A stretch of 64,000 nucleotides of DNA from Saprospiraceae bacterium (lineage in GTDB: Bacteria; Bacteroidota; Bacteroidia; Chitinophagales; Saprospiraceae): assembly GCA_016717145.1 (NCBI GenBank), contig JADKGD010000016.1:62001-126000 (forward strand), read 5' to 3'. Of this stretch, positions 1 to 12,173 are shown one piece after another (position 1 is the stretch's first letter; every line of letters starts with the position of its first letter). The position numbers and the translations under genes were made by a program. Under the pieces are notes generated by a model. It saw only the letters and a list, made by a program, of their open reading frames with translations. It was not told the DNA's origin and searched no databases.

Positions 1-1
1 T

Positions 2-3000
2 GGTCCGTTTAATACTGAAGTTCCTTACACTTCAGTTAATGGTGTGGAATTTGCTATGACAAACTCAGCAAATTCATCTGCTTCCGGAACCGGTACTTCA
101 GTTTCTTTAATAAAAGGTGACAGATTTTGTTTTATAGTTAAAACTATGAATCAAACCTTTTATACAGTATTAAATGTATCAAATATCAGATCAACAGTGG
201 AGGCAGCAACACCTCATTTCTACTTACCTGCATATCCTACACCTGATTTATATTGTAATATTTTAGTATCTTTTTCAGATGTTAATTTAGCAGCAATAGG
301 ATGTGTAACAAAGATATTGAGAACCTGGCAAATACTTGAATGGTCTTGCAGACAAACACAAAGGATAAGAACACACTTACAGATGATTGAGATCGTAGAC
401 AAAGTTGGACCGACGATTACTTGTCCTGCTGATTTTACAGTATCTACAAATGGTCACTCTTGTGAAGCCAATGTGTATTTCCCTGCGGCGCTCGTAAAGG
501 ATAATTGCAGTGCGGTTACCACAGTTGACATTACCTATCCTGATGGATTTATAAAGAGTGTAAACGGTGGTTTGGGAAAACTTCCAGTGGGATGTCATAC
601 AGTAACATATACTGCATATGATGCATGTTACAACAGCACTACGTGCACCGTAAATGTAGTAGTAGAAGACAACACTGCACCGGTTGCCATTTGTGATGCC
701 AATACAGTTATTTCACTTACTTTGGATGGTAAGGCGTGGGTTCCTGCTACAGTTTTTGATAATGGAAGTTATGACGAATGCGATCTTGCAAAAATGTTGG
801 TGAGGAGAATGGATGCCACAGCTTGTAAGCCATGTAAAACACCTGAATTTCCCGGATTTACCTATTTAGGTGACTACGAAGCATCTGGAAATGAAGCTAA
901 ACATTATTATTATATTTCCAAGCATAGATCAACTCCTGATGTTGCCATTAAAACTGCTCAGGCAATGGGAGGTTATGTGGTAGCGATCAATACAGCTGCT
1001 GAAGACAAATGGTTGTATGACAAAGTAGAGGCATGGCATCTTGGTATTGACTATTTGATTGGTCTTAGAGATCTAAAGAAAAAAGGAATATTTGCATGGT
1101 TGAGCGGTGAAACTTCTAGCTACAGAAACTGGGAGACTGGAAGCCCACAAGATGTTTTAGATGGACATAATTCTTATGATTATGTCAGAGTAAAGGATAA
1201 TAATGGAAAATGGTTAGACTTTGCTTCTGAAAAATGCGAAGAAGTAGAATGGCTGTATGTAGTAGAAATTACGGATCCTTGCGGATTCAGCGCTTATGCA
1301 CAATTCTGTTGTTCAGACATACCAAGGGCTCAAATGGTACAATTCAGAGTCATCGATAAAGCAGGAAACTGGAATGATTGTATGGTTAATGCAACCATTC
1401 AGGACAAATTGCCTCCTTCGATCACTTGTCCGCCTCACATGACAGTGACGTGCAATGACTACTTTGATACTGCCAAATTGAGACATACGTTTGGATGGCC
1501 GACGGCATACGACAATTGTGAGAATCCTGTTATTACCCAGGACTCACTGGTAGAATTAAATGGATGTAGGATTGGTAAAATTACCAGAAACTTTACGGCA
1601 ACAGATGCAGGTGGAAAAACTGCAAAATGTACACAAATCATTATAGTAAGAGGTTCAAATAATCCTTTTGAGATGGATCCAAAGAAGATGGCCAAAGATA
1701 CATTAATATCAGGATGTGAAGATCCAAGTGATGCAGCTTTTGGTGTAGATAGATTGGGTAGACCAAATCTAAATTCCGATAACATCTGTAGCTTGGTGGG
1801 TGCTGACTTTGAAGATCAGATATTTACGTTCAACAATAACAATGGAGAAGCATGCTTTAAGATATTCAGACATTGGACTGTAGTTGACTGGTGTCAGCAA
1901 ATATTAAATGATGGCGGAGGTTATGATTACAGATTCTGGTACCATACACAGGTAATTAAAGTTATTGATCCGGTAAAACCTGTTATTACCAGTAGTTGTG
2001 CACGAAAATCTGTCTGCACTTATGATGCTACTTGTAAGGAAGGGTATATAGAACTTACAGCTACCGCAACAGATATTTGTACTAGAGAATTAAGTTACTG
2101 GTACAAAGTCGATTTAAACAACGATGGCTCTTTCGAATCTAATGTCTCAAAATCAGGATTAGGAAACTCAGTTAGTGCAAGTGGAAATTATCCGATAGGG
2201 AGTCATAAAATTGTCTGGGCTTTTGAGGACAAATGTGGCAACGTAACAAAATGTGAACAATTATTTGATATCTTCAACTGTAAAGCACCAACACCTTACT
2301 GTTTGAATGGTTTATCAACCAGCCTTATGCCGGTAGATACAAATAATGATGGAATAGCCGATACAGGAATGATAGACATATGGGCAAAAGACTTTGACAA
2401 TGGTAGCTCTCATCCATGTGGATATCGGGTATGGTTATCATTTGCACCGGTCACAATTGATGCACAAGGTGCGCCGGTAATTGTTCCGTCAAGAACATTT
2501 ACTTGTGCTGATGCTGGAAAGAATGTGACAGTTAAGTTATATGCAGCCGTTATTACACCTATGGGTACTGTCGTACAGGATTTCTGCTCCACTTTTATCA
2601 ACATTCAGGATAATAACAGAGTTTGTCCACCTACATCAGGCAGAGCGATCAACGGTTTGTTGACCACAGAGTCAGATATGCCGGTTAAGGATGTAAATGT
2701 CAAACTTGAAGGTAGCGAAATGAACGCGGTAACCAGTCAAGCTGGTACTTATTCGTTTCCAAATATGGTTGACGGTGGTACATATACAGTTAAGCCAAAT
2801 AAAATGATGACCACCTGAATGGTGTTTCTACTCTGGATCTTGTTATGATTCAAAGACATATTCTGGGCATTGAGAAATTAACTTCTCCATACAAATTGAT
2901 TGCGGCTGATGTAAATAAAGATCAGAAAATAACTGCATCAGATCTTACTGAGCTAAGAAAGCTGATCCTTGGTATTGTTTCAGGTTTCTCCACTAATGAA

Positions 3001-3870
3001 TCATGGAGATTTATAGATAAGATGTACAATTTCCAGGATATGGCAAATGCACAGGCTGAGTCATTCCCTGAAATCTACAATGTAGCAAACCTGAATCAGG
3101 ATATGACAGTGAACTTTACCTCGATCAAAATTGGTGATGTAAATGGCAATGTGGTTGCTAATGTTAATGCTAATGCTAATGTTGAGTCAAGGTCTGCACA
3201 GAAACTTAGTTTATCAACTGATAATCAAAGTTTTACTACAGGTCAATTGATTCAGGTACCCGTACAGATTGCTGAAAATGCAGAAGTTACAGGATTCCAG
3301 TTTACGGTTAATTTTGATACCGAGCTTTTTGGTTTGGAATCAGTAAACGGAGGATTTATTGGAATGACAGATAACAACTTTGGGTTCTCGAAACTTTCAG
3401 AAGGTATTGTTACAGTAAGTTATAATAAAGATCAGGCTATTGAATTAGCAAAGGGCAACCTTGTCTTTACACTTACTTTGAAGGCAAAGGATAATGGTCT
3501 TGTTTCTCAGGGCCTATGGATAGATTCAGCGTTAACGCCTGCTGAGGCATACGCAATCGATAATACTGTAATGGACATCGATTTCAATGTAAATGGCAGA
3601 TCTTCAGCATCTGTTGTATTGTATCAGAATACGCCGAACCCATTCAAAGCAAATACAATGATAGGTTTCGACCTTCCAAATGCAATGAATGCAAAAGTTA
3701 CCATTTATGATGTAACCGGTAAAGCCTTGAAAGTAATCAATAATACTTTCAACAAAGGTTACAATAGTATTGAAATTAACAGAAACGAACTGGGTAGTGC
3801 AGGTGTACTTTATTACACACTTGAAGCAGGTGACTTCAAGGCTACCCGAAAAATGGTTGTCATAGAATAA
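2..3870 (+). CDS. Secreted HYR / C-type lectin / cohesin-like protein with T9SS sorting domain (5' end outside window, one frameshift)
   Basis: The reading frame is open at the left window edge, so the N-terminus is missing. Order seen: HYR-like domain (nt 395-680, DKVGPTITCPADFTV), C-type-lectin-like domain (nt 860-1290, with GGYVVAINTAAED, WLSGETSSYRNW and GKWLDF), second HYR-like domain (from nt 1390, PPSITCPPHMTVTC), a carboxypeptidase-regulatory-like beta domain (2640-2800), a dockerin-like block (2803-2990, with DVNKDQKITASDL), a cohesin-like beta domain (about 3190-3570) and a type A T9SS C-terminal domain (from 3620, YQNTPNPFKANT, ending KMVVIE). The frame breaks near 2800: the first ORF stops at 2818, while one extra A in the AAAA run near 2799-2802 restores PNKNDDHLNGVSTLDLV into the downstream ORF. 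Family knowledge: such proteins cross the outer membrane by T9SS and lose the tail on anchoring. The ligand is unknown. Inference: adhesion or glycan binding. Confidence 0.85.
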
Positions 3871-3903
3871 TTTTCTATAAAGAATTTACTGTTTTTGGGA
3901 TGG

Positions 3904-3941
3904 GACCCCTCTTCGAAAAGTCGGAGGGGGTCTTTTTTTTT
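3904..3941 (+). terminator. Rho-independent terminator of the HYR/lectin gene
   Basis: A GC-rich stem, GACCCCTC pairing with GAGGGGGTC across a short loop, is followed by a run of nine T. It lies 33 bp after the stop codon of the upstream gene, and the next gene is on the opposite strand. Confidence 0.9.
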
Positions 3942-4051
3942 ATATAAAATAGTCAGCTTTTTTTCTTAAGAATCGGATTTCCCAAACTTTACTTATAAAG
4001 AATCTATATCAATTTTATTATTTTCTTGAAATGTATGAATAAAATGTTCCT

Positions 4052-5544
4052 TTACATTTTTTTCTTTAACCATGACTTGATATCAAGGTAAATAAATGAT
4101 CTCTTTTCAAAAGTGTCCGGTTCTAAAGCTGTTAAGGAATCGTAAAAATATGTGATGATTGTCTTTCGTTCCCCCAATGGAACTGACACAATTTTTTTAA
4201 AAAATTTGATGGTAAGAGTTTGTAATTTATTGGTTTCGTGCATTTTGTCAAAAAACTGTTTTGCACCATTAATAAGATATGGCATCAGTTCATAATTTCC
4301 TGCATCATAATGCGCCATCAAAAACATAAGCTGTGTGTATCCCTGAATATCTTCCCGAAGAGATCCCATTTCCATATTGATGATGAGGTTAAGATATTTG
4401 ATAGCAGTAGAATGATCCCCTGCCATCAAATGCATCCATGCTATTTTGAAGTAAAATACAAGAATGCGATGAGCATCAAGTTTTAGTTTATATCGTTGTA
4501 TTCTTTTTAAAGTACCCGGGATAACTTTTAAACCTTCAGTGTAATTTTTGTTTAAAAAATATTTGTTCAATCTCCCATAATGAACGTATAGGAATGAAAT
4601 AATCTGTGAATTATTATTAAATTGACTATATTTTGAAGTCCTGAAATCTTCAAGTTCTTCCAAGTATTTATTATACTTTTCATTATCTTGCAAATTAAAA
4701 GTGCAGGTCAACATATAATGATATCCCCTCATATATAAATCAGGATCTTCATCTATTAATTCCGGGCTCTGATTAAATAAATGTACCCAGTTTTCTGCAT
4801 TTAACAAACAATTTTTAAAATCAAGTATATATAATAGTACCATACCAAAGCTTGGTACAAATATATTTTCTCATAATATGATAACTTGTCATCAGTTTGA
4901 TAATTTTTTAGCCAGTGGTACTTTTGTGTAAAATCATCCAACTCTGCATTGTTTTTTACATGTCCATGTTTAATATAATGGCTATGAATCAGAATTCTAA
5001 AATTGGATAATTTATTTGTGCTTTCAATGGTTTTTATCTTATCATTGCTTTTTGCTATTAAAGCTGGTACAATGTCAGCTCCGCTGCGTGTGATATGACG
5101 GGATTCGATATTTTTTTCTGTTTCCAGAATGGCAAGATACAAAAGATCATTATTTGCTTTTTCTGCTAGAATTTTGGCTTTATCAAGAATTTTTAAACTT
5201 TGTATGTACAAACCTTTTCCATAGAGTATGTCCACAAAGTCCAGATATTCCCTCACCTGAATATCTTTTTTCTTTTGTATATGAATCATACGAAGACTGA
5301 CCATAAGCTGTTTGTACAAATGTCGCTTTAAATTGGAATATTGTGTTTTGTCTGAATCCTTTAGCCTGGATAATATTTGTGATTCTTTAAATACTTTTTG
5401 TTTATCCAATAGCTCAAATAACTGGATATATTTAAGCGATTCACCATCTTGAATTCTAGTAGCGTAAAATGTAAAATTTCTTTTTTCAGCTTTGGTTAGT
5501 GATTTAACCAGATTAAACAGTTGATCTGATTGTGAAATAGGCAT
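4052..5544 (-). CDS. Conserved Bacteroidota helical (TPR-like) protein, split by a frameshift
   Basis: Two minus-strand ORFs, 5544-4801 (247 aa, MPISQSDQLFNLVKSLTK) and 4843-4052 (263 aa), together make one protein of about 495 aa. The upstream ORF ends in an out-of-frame tail after ALVWYYYI and the downstream frame picks up at LDFKNCLLNAENW, so one base appears lost in the TA-rich stretch near 4826. The protein has no signal peptide and no membrane segment. It is rich in Leu, Lys and Tyr and looks entirely alpha-helical with degenerate TPR-like spacing. The opening, with KSLTKAEKRNF, resembles a widespread but uncharacterised Bacteroidota family; this is recalled, not searched. Function unknown. 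It is isolated from its neighbours by a convergent terminator on one side and a divergent promoter region on the other. Confidence 0.7.
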
Positions 5545-5734
5545 AACATGATTTTTAAATATAATATATTGAAATACAGCTTATTATGATTATTATATAT
5601 CTGCTGAGAATGACAAAATTATTTCAAATGTATGGTATTGTAAGGTAAATATAGTATAAAATTGTACTCGTTACTTTAAATAGGATATTAAAAATTTCAT
5701 TTGGAGTATAAATGATTATTTTAATCTAATTATT

Positions 5735-8700
5735 ATGTTGTCAGCAGATTACAATCTTAGTTTATATACACCACAACATGAAAAAGATGCCTGTGGAATA
5801 GGTTTAATAGCACATTTAAAGTCAGTCAGGTCCAATAACATAGTAGCGGATGGACTTACTATGCTTGAAAACATGGAGCATAGAGGTGCATGTGGATGTG
5901 AAGAAAATACCGGCGACGGGGCCGGAATCCTGACCCAGATTCCACATCTTTTTTTTGAAAAATATGCGATAGAAAATAAGTGTTCTCTACCACAATTGGG
6001 CTTATATGGTGTAGGATTCCTTTTTTTGCCAAAAGATAAAACATTAAATGAAGAAATCTTTATAATTATCAATCAGGTACTGGAACAAAATTATTTTAAA
6101 CTCTTGTTTGTTAGGGATGTACCTGTTGACAACTCCATGATAGGTAAAAGTGCTTTGTCCACAGAGCCTATGATGGTACAGATATTTATTCAACCTACTT
6201 TTAATGAAATATCAGGACAAGATCTGGAAAGGAGGTTATATGTGGTGAGAAATCATATTTTGCGTACCATTGTTGGTGTTTTTGATTTTTTGAAAGAAGT
6301 ATTTTATTTCGCTTCTTTATCATCCAGAACGATCATTTATAAAGGGCAGCTTACTGCAAGTCAGCTGAGGAAGTATTATCCTGATTTAAGCAATCAAGAT
6401 TTTACTTCTGCCATTGCATTGGTTCATTCAAGGTTTTCTACCAATACGGTACCAAAGTGGAAATTGGCCCAACCTTTCAGATGTATTGCCCACAATGGCG
6501 AAATTAATACAGTTCAGGGTAATGTCAACTGGTGGTTGGCTAGAGAGAAGGATCTGAAATCGACCATATTTACTTCTGACGATCTTAAAAAATTATTTCC
6601 GGTTTGTAGTTCAACCTTATCTGATTCAGGTAATTTTGATGCTGTACTTGAGTTTTTATTCAGAAATGGTTACAGTATGCCACATGCCTTAATGATGATG
6701 ATTCCTGAAGCTTTTCAGAATGATGACACGATGGATGCGGCTAAAAAGGATTTTTATTCATATTACGAATCCATGATGGAGCCTTGGGATGGACCTGCCT
6801 CTATTTGTTTTTCAGATGGTGTCCTTGTAGGGGCAACCGTAGATAGGAATGGACTACGTCCATCAAAATATTGTTTGACAAATGATGATAGGATTGTATT
6901 GGCTTCAGAGTCTGGGGTTCTAGCTTTGCCCCAGGAAAATATTATATATAAAGCAAATTTAAGTCCTGGAAAGATTTTAATTGCTGATCTTGATGAAGGT
7001 AGAATTATTGGTGATGAGGAATTAAAGGCCATCATTTGCAATAGATACCCTTACGGTAAATGGAATGCAGAACATACCATTGATATTAATAATTTGGAAG
7101 ATCATATTAAATTTTCAAATCCATCTTCACCTGAGCTTTTGACCCGTCAGACTGCACTTGGATTTACTAAGGAAGATAGGAATCTTTTGTTGGCAACCAT
7201 GGGCTCTACGGCGTATGAAGCTACCAGTTCTATGGGTTCTGATATACCATTAGCTATTTTGTCTACACAAGCGCAACATATAACCAATTATTTTAAACAG
7301 GAATTTGCTCAGGTTACAAATCCACCTATTGATCCTTTGAGAGAAAAATTCTATATGACATTAGATTGTTATTTAGGACCGGAAGGTGATATCTTGGCAA
7401 TAAAGAAGGAGAACGCAAAAAAAATATTTTTGCACTCACCATTATTGGATGCTATAAAATACAATAAGCTGCTTAATTGCGAAAAGGCAGGATATTCTAT
7501 TATAAATTTGTCCGCCACTTTTAATGCTGATGATACATCGGACTTACAAAGAATGATACATACACTTAGTGTATTGGCTGCAGAAAAAGTATTGGATGGA
7601 TGTAATATATTAACGATAGATAATACTCTTATATCAATTAAAAGAGCGGCCATTCCTTCTTTACTTATCGTTGGTGCAGTACATCATTATTTAATCAGTA
7701 AAGGTCTGCGTAAAAGAGTTTCTCTGGTTGTAAACGGAGGAGATATCATAGAAGCTCATCATGTGGCATGTCTTTTGTCATTTGGTGCTGATGCCGTATT
7801 TCCGTCTTTTGCAATTGAGACATTAACGCAAATGGCCATTGAAAATAAAGAAGACATAAATCTTCTGGCTAAAAATTATTTTAAAGCAATGGACAATGGC
7901 TTATTAAAAATTATGTCTAAGTTGGGAATTTCTACAGTCAATTCATACAAGGGAGCACAGACGTTTGAGGCATTGGGCATTCATAAGGAAGTGATGAATG
8001 TTTGTTTCAAGGGGCAGTTTCCAGGATTGGCGGAATGACCTTTGACATGCTGGCAAAAGAACAGCTCCACAAACATTTTTTTGCCTTCAGTCTTCAATCA
8101 TCTGACCTTATTGGATCAGGAAAATTTCAATGGAAACAAAATGGTGAGTTTCATTTATTTAACCCATCTTCTGTTCATTTACTGCAACATTCCACAAAAA
8201 CCAATAATTATAATTTGTTTAAGAAGTACACCAATGAGGTTAATAATCAGGCAGAAAGGGCATGTACTTTAAGGAGCTTATTCGATTTTAAAAAGGGAAC
8301 AGGAGTGCCTTTGGAAGAGGTAGAGCCGATAGAAAATATTATGAAAAGATTTGCAACCGGAGCTATGTCTTTTGGGTCAATTTCTGAAGAAGCGCATACC
8401 ACATTGGCAATAGCGATGAATAGAATAGGAGGCAAAAGTAATAGCGGTGAAGGTGGAGAAGATGCTGCAAGATACGTAAAATTGGAAAATGGAGATTCCT
8501 CAAGGTCGGCAATAAAACAAGTTGCTTCGGGGCGTTTTGGCGTTACAATAGATTATCTGACCAATGCTGATGACCTTCAGATTAAAATGGCTCAAGGCGC
8601 AAAACCAGGTGAAGGTGGCCAGTTGCCAGGCCACAAAGTGGATGCAAATATAGCACGGATCAGACATTCTATTGAGGGCGTAGGACTTATATCTCCCCCA

Positions 8701-10264
8701 CCACATCATGATATATACAGCATAGAAGATCTGTCTCAGTTGATTTTTGATCTTAAAAACGCCAATCCGCAAGCCCGCATAAGTGTGAAACTTGTTGCCA
8801 AAGCAGGCGTAGGTATCATTGCATCTGGTGTTGCAAAAGCACATGCTGACCATATCCTGATATCAGGTTTTGACGGAGGTACAGGTGCTTCACCATTAAG
8901 CTCAATCATGCATGCAGGTTTGCCTTGGGAACTTGGACTCGCCGAAACACATCAGACATTAGTAAAAAAACCGACTCAGAGATCGTGTCACCTTACAAAC
9001 AGATGGACAGATCAGAAGTGGAAGGGACATAGCAATAGCAACCATGCTCGGCGCAGAAGAGTGGGGTATAGCTACTGCTGCACTTGTTGTGAGTGGGTGT
9101 ATTCTGATGCGCAAGTGTCATCTCAATACCTGCCCTGTTGGTATTGCCACCCAAGATGAAACGCTAAGGGCAAAGTATACTGGTAAAGTAGAACATCTTA
9201 TCAGCTATTTTAGATTTTTAGCTGAAGAATTAAGAGAAATCATGGCTGAACTTGGTTTTAGAACGGTAAATGAGATGGTGGGTCGTTCAGATAAATTATC
9301 TTATGATGTAAAAAATAAATTTTGGAAATATAGGGAACTGGATCTTTCACCCGTATTATTTAAGGTTGATGATGATAAAGACCATACGTTATTTAAATCC
9401 GTGGATCAGGATCATGTTATTGAACATGTGATTGACAGATAATTAATTAAATATGCTGAACTTGCAATTAATGACAGAATAAATATCAATAGTATTTTTG
9501 CTATAAAAAGTACGGACAGATCTGTAGGCACCATGATGTCGGGTAATATTGCAAAAAAGTATGGAGCAATTGGTTTGATTGGTGGTTCCCTTGATTTTAG
9601 ATTTAAAGGGTCGGCAGGGCAAAGTTTTGGTGCTTTTGGGATCAAAGGACTGCATTTTATCTTAGAAGGAGAGGCAAATGATTATTTTGGTAAAGGCTTG
9701 TCCGGCGCTACATTGATCATCACACCTGATCGACATTTTAATGGAGATCCATCTGATAACATCATCATAGGCAATGTAGCTTTGTTTGGGGCGACTTCAG
9801 GCGAAATATTTGTTAAAGGTCGGGCAGGTCAGAGATTTGCGGTCCGTAATAGTGGTGCATCTGCGGTGGTTGAAGGGGTAGGAGACAATGCTTGCGAATA
9901 TATGACGGGAGGAAGGGTAACGATTCTAGGTTCAGTAGGATTAAATTTTGCTGCCGGAATGAGCGGAGGTATAGCCTTTCTTTATGATCAGAAATCAGAT
10001 CTGAATGCCAAGCTCAATAAAGAGATGGTGATTGTTGATCAGTTGACCATATCAGATGAAGTTTGGCTAAAGGAACAGCTTAGAGATCATTTTAGGTATA
10101 CAGGGTCAAGTACTGCATTGGAAATATTGACAAATTGGGAAGAAGAGAAAACGTTGTTTACCAAAATAATACCAATAGAATATAAAACTATACTTGAGTT
10201 AAAAAACGAAACCGGATCGGTAAGGAGGACCAAGACCGAACACTCCATAAAATATGGATTCTGA
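5735..10264 (+). CDS. gltB: Glutamate synthase (NADPH) large subunit, interrupted at three places
   Basis: GltB makes two glutamates from glutamine and 2-oxoglutarate using electrons from GltD. The sequence aligns end to end with a normal subunit of about 1,500 aa. A short propeptide precedes the nucleophile Cys (EKDA-CGIGLIAHL), followed by the class II amidotransferase domain, the central domain, the FMN domain (GGKSNSGEGGEDAARY, HHDIYSIEDL), the 3Fe-4S cysteines (CILMRKCHLNTCPVG) and the C-terminal GXGXG domain from about 9530. Three lesions are visible: one G missing in GGGG at 8011-8014 (FKG then AVSRIGG in another frame), a wrong-length A7 run at 8964-8970 (frame lost after QTLVK, regained at LRDRV), and an in-frame TAA at 9440-9442 between HVIDR and LIKYAEL. 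The first two look like homopolymer errors. The TAA is a substitution-type nonsense codon. gltD follows after 32 bp. Confidence 0.9.
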
Positions 10265-10296
10265 TTTTAACATTACGCGCTTTTAAATGTAAAATA

Positions 10297-11762
10297 ATGG
10301 GAGATCCAAAAGGGTTTTTAAAAATATCGAGAGAAGGCATAGAGCCAAGAAATGTTTTGGAAAGACTTAAGGATTATAAGGAAATTTATAAACCGACAAC
10401 AGAAAAATTTGTAGCAAAACAAGCTTCAAGGTGCATGGATTGTGGTGTACCTTTTTGTAATAGTGGTTGTCCATTAGGCAATCTGATTCCTGAGTTTAAT
10501 GATGCAGTGCACATGGATGAATGGCAGAAGGCATATGAAATATTGATCCAAACAAATAATTTTCCTGAGTTCACAGGTCGCATATGCCCGGCACCTTGCG
10601 AAGCTGCCTGTGTTCTTGGTCTTAATAATCTGCCTGTAACCATTGAAAATATCGAAAAACAAATCATAGAGCATGCATTTACTGAAGGCTGGGTTAAACC
10701 TAATAATATTAGTGAAGAATCAGGAAAAAAAATTGCAGTAATAGGTTCGGGACCTGCCGGATTGGCAGTAGCAGACCAACTAAATAAAGCAGGTCACCAG
10801 GTTACAGTGTTTGAACGAAATGAAAAGCCCGGAGGCCTGCTTAGATATGGTATACCTGATTTTAAACTTGAAAAGTCGGTTGTAGATCGTCGTGTAGATT
10901 TGATGAAGTCGTCAGGGATTTCCTTTAGATGTAATGCCAATATTGGATTTGATATTGATATAGCGGAGATTGAGGCGGATCACGATGCTATCGTTTTATG
11001 CGGGGGGAGTACAATACCAAGAGATCTGAATATACCGGGAAGAGAAGCTACAGGCGTTCATTTTGCTATGGATTTTTTGGAAAAATCCAACAAGTATATA
11101 GATGGCGGTTTGCAACAATTGCCTGCTATACATGTAAAAGATAAAAAGGTCATTGTCATCGGCGGTGGTGATACAGGTGCAGATTGTGTGGGTACAGCCA
11201 ATCGTCAATGTGCTGCATCCATCACTCAAATAGAACTCTTGTCAAAACCTGATTTGCAACGCGGCGACAATGATCCTTGGCCCTTATGGCCTATGATTTT
11301 GCGAACTTCAACTTCACATGAAGAAGGTTGTCAACGTGAATGGTCCATTCAGACTAAAAAGTTTATTAAAAATGAAAGTGGAATGCTCAATGGCCTGGAA
11401 ATTGTGAAGATCGAATGGGCAATTGACTCTAAAACGGGAAGATATGATTTTATTGAAATAGCAGATAGTACAACAATTATTGATTGTGATGTAGTGTTTA
11501 TTGCAGCAGGTTTTTTACATCCTCAAAAAGTAGGCATCCTTGATCAGTTAGGTATTGAGCTGGATAATCGCGGAAATGTAGCTACTCAAAATTATCAAAC
11601 AAATCTTTCACATGTATTCGCAGCAGGAGACATACGTAGGGGCAATCTTTGGTTGTCTGGGCGATCAATGAAGGCCGGGAAGCAGCAAGAGCAGTCGACC
11701 AATTCCTTATGGGTAAAACTAAACTGGAAGGTAAGCATGTCAATGCTTTAGTGATGTCGTGA
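10297..11762 (+). CDS. gltD: Glutamate synthase (NADPH) small subunit, frameshifted near the C-terminus
   Basis: GltD passes electrons from NADPH through FAD and 4Fe-4S clusters to GltB. Visible motifs: N-terminal cluster cysteines (CMDCGVPFCNSGCPLGN, then CPAPCEAAC), the FAD-binding IGSGPAGLAVA and the NADPH-binding IGGGDTGADCVG. The uncorrected ORF stops at 11751 with an atypical tail after AAGDIRRG. Adding one G to the GGGG run at 11639-11642 gives the family ending QSLVVWAINEGREAARAVDQF and moves the stop to TGA 11760-11762. The gene lies 32 bp after gltB in the same direction, the usual gltBD operon. Size (about 487 aa) is normal. The same G-run type of error occurs in gltB. Confidence 0.95.
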
Positions 11763-11861
11763 TAAATAATCACTAAAAACGCCTAATCGTTACACCTCAC
11801 TATTTTTTATTGAACATAATTCCGGTTTACTGGTTAAATAGTGCATAAAAATAATAACATA

Positions 11862-12089
11862 ATGTCAACACCAACAAAGATAACCGTAAATTCTAATGGC
11901 TCACTAAAAATAGAAGGCGATTTTATTATCACAGACGCATCAGGTACCGAATATGGTTTAATGGGCAGAATGGCGGTTGGTATATGCCGATGTGGTCTTT
12001 CCAAAAACAAACCATTTTGTGATGGAGCCCACAATGGTCATTTTGAACATAATGCCGTTGCATTTGATCTACCTCCAAAAAAGGTGTAA
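11862..12089 (+). CDS. CDGSH-type iron-sulfur protein
   Basis: This is a small 75-aa protein. It carries the CDGSH (mitoNEET-like) signature as CRCGLSKNKPFCDGAHNGHF: three Cys and one His that bind a 2Fe-2S cluster in this family. I chose the ATG at 11862 over an in-frame GTG at 11841, because the upstream residues are low-complexity and ATG is the usual start. It has no signal peptide and no membrane anchor, so it should be cytosolic. Such proteins are thought to act in electron transfer or Fe-S/redox sensing. The exact partner is not visible here. It lies between gltD and ettA. Confidence 0.9.
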   Translation: MSTPTKITVNSNGSLKIEGDFIITDASGTEYGLMGRMAVGICRCGLSKNKPFCDGAHNGHFEHNAVAFDLPPKKV

Positions 12090-12173
12090 CGAGTTTCTTA
12101 TTATTCATTGTTCTAATTTCCTAATTCCGAAATCGTCGGCTATCTTTGCCATCCATAAAAAATATTTATCCTA

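Noticed and set aside
3152..3190. Short tandem AATGCT/AATGTT repeat in the first gene
   Set aside because: It encodes an Asn-Ala/Val linker (NVNANANANV) between domains and is ordinary low-complexity linker sequence.
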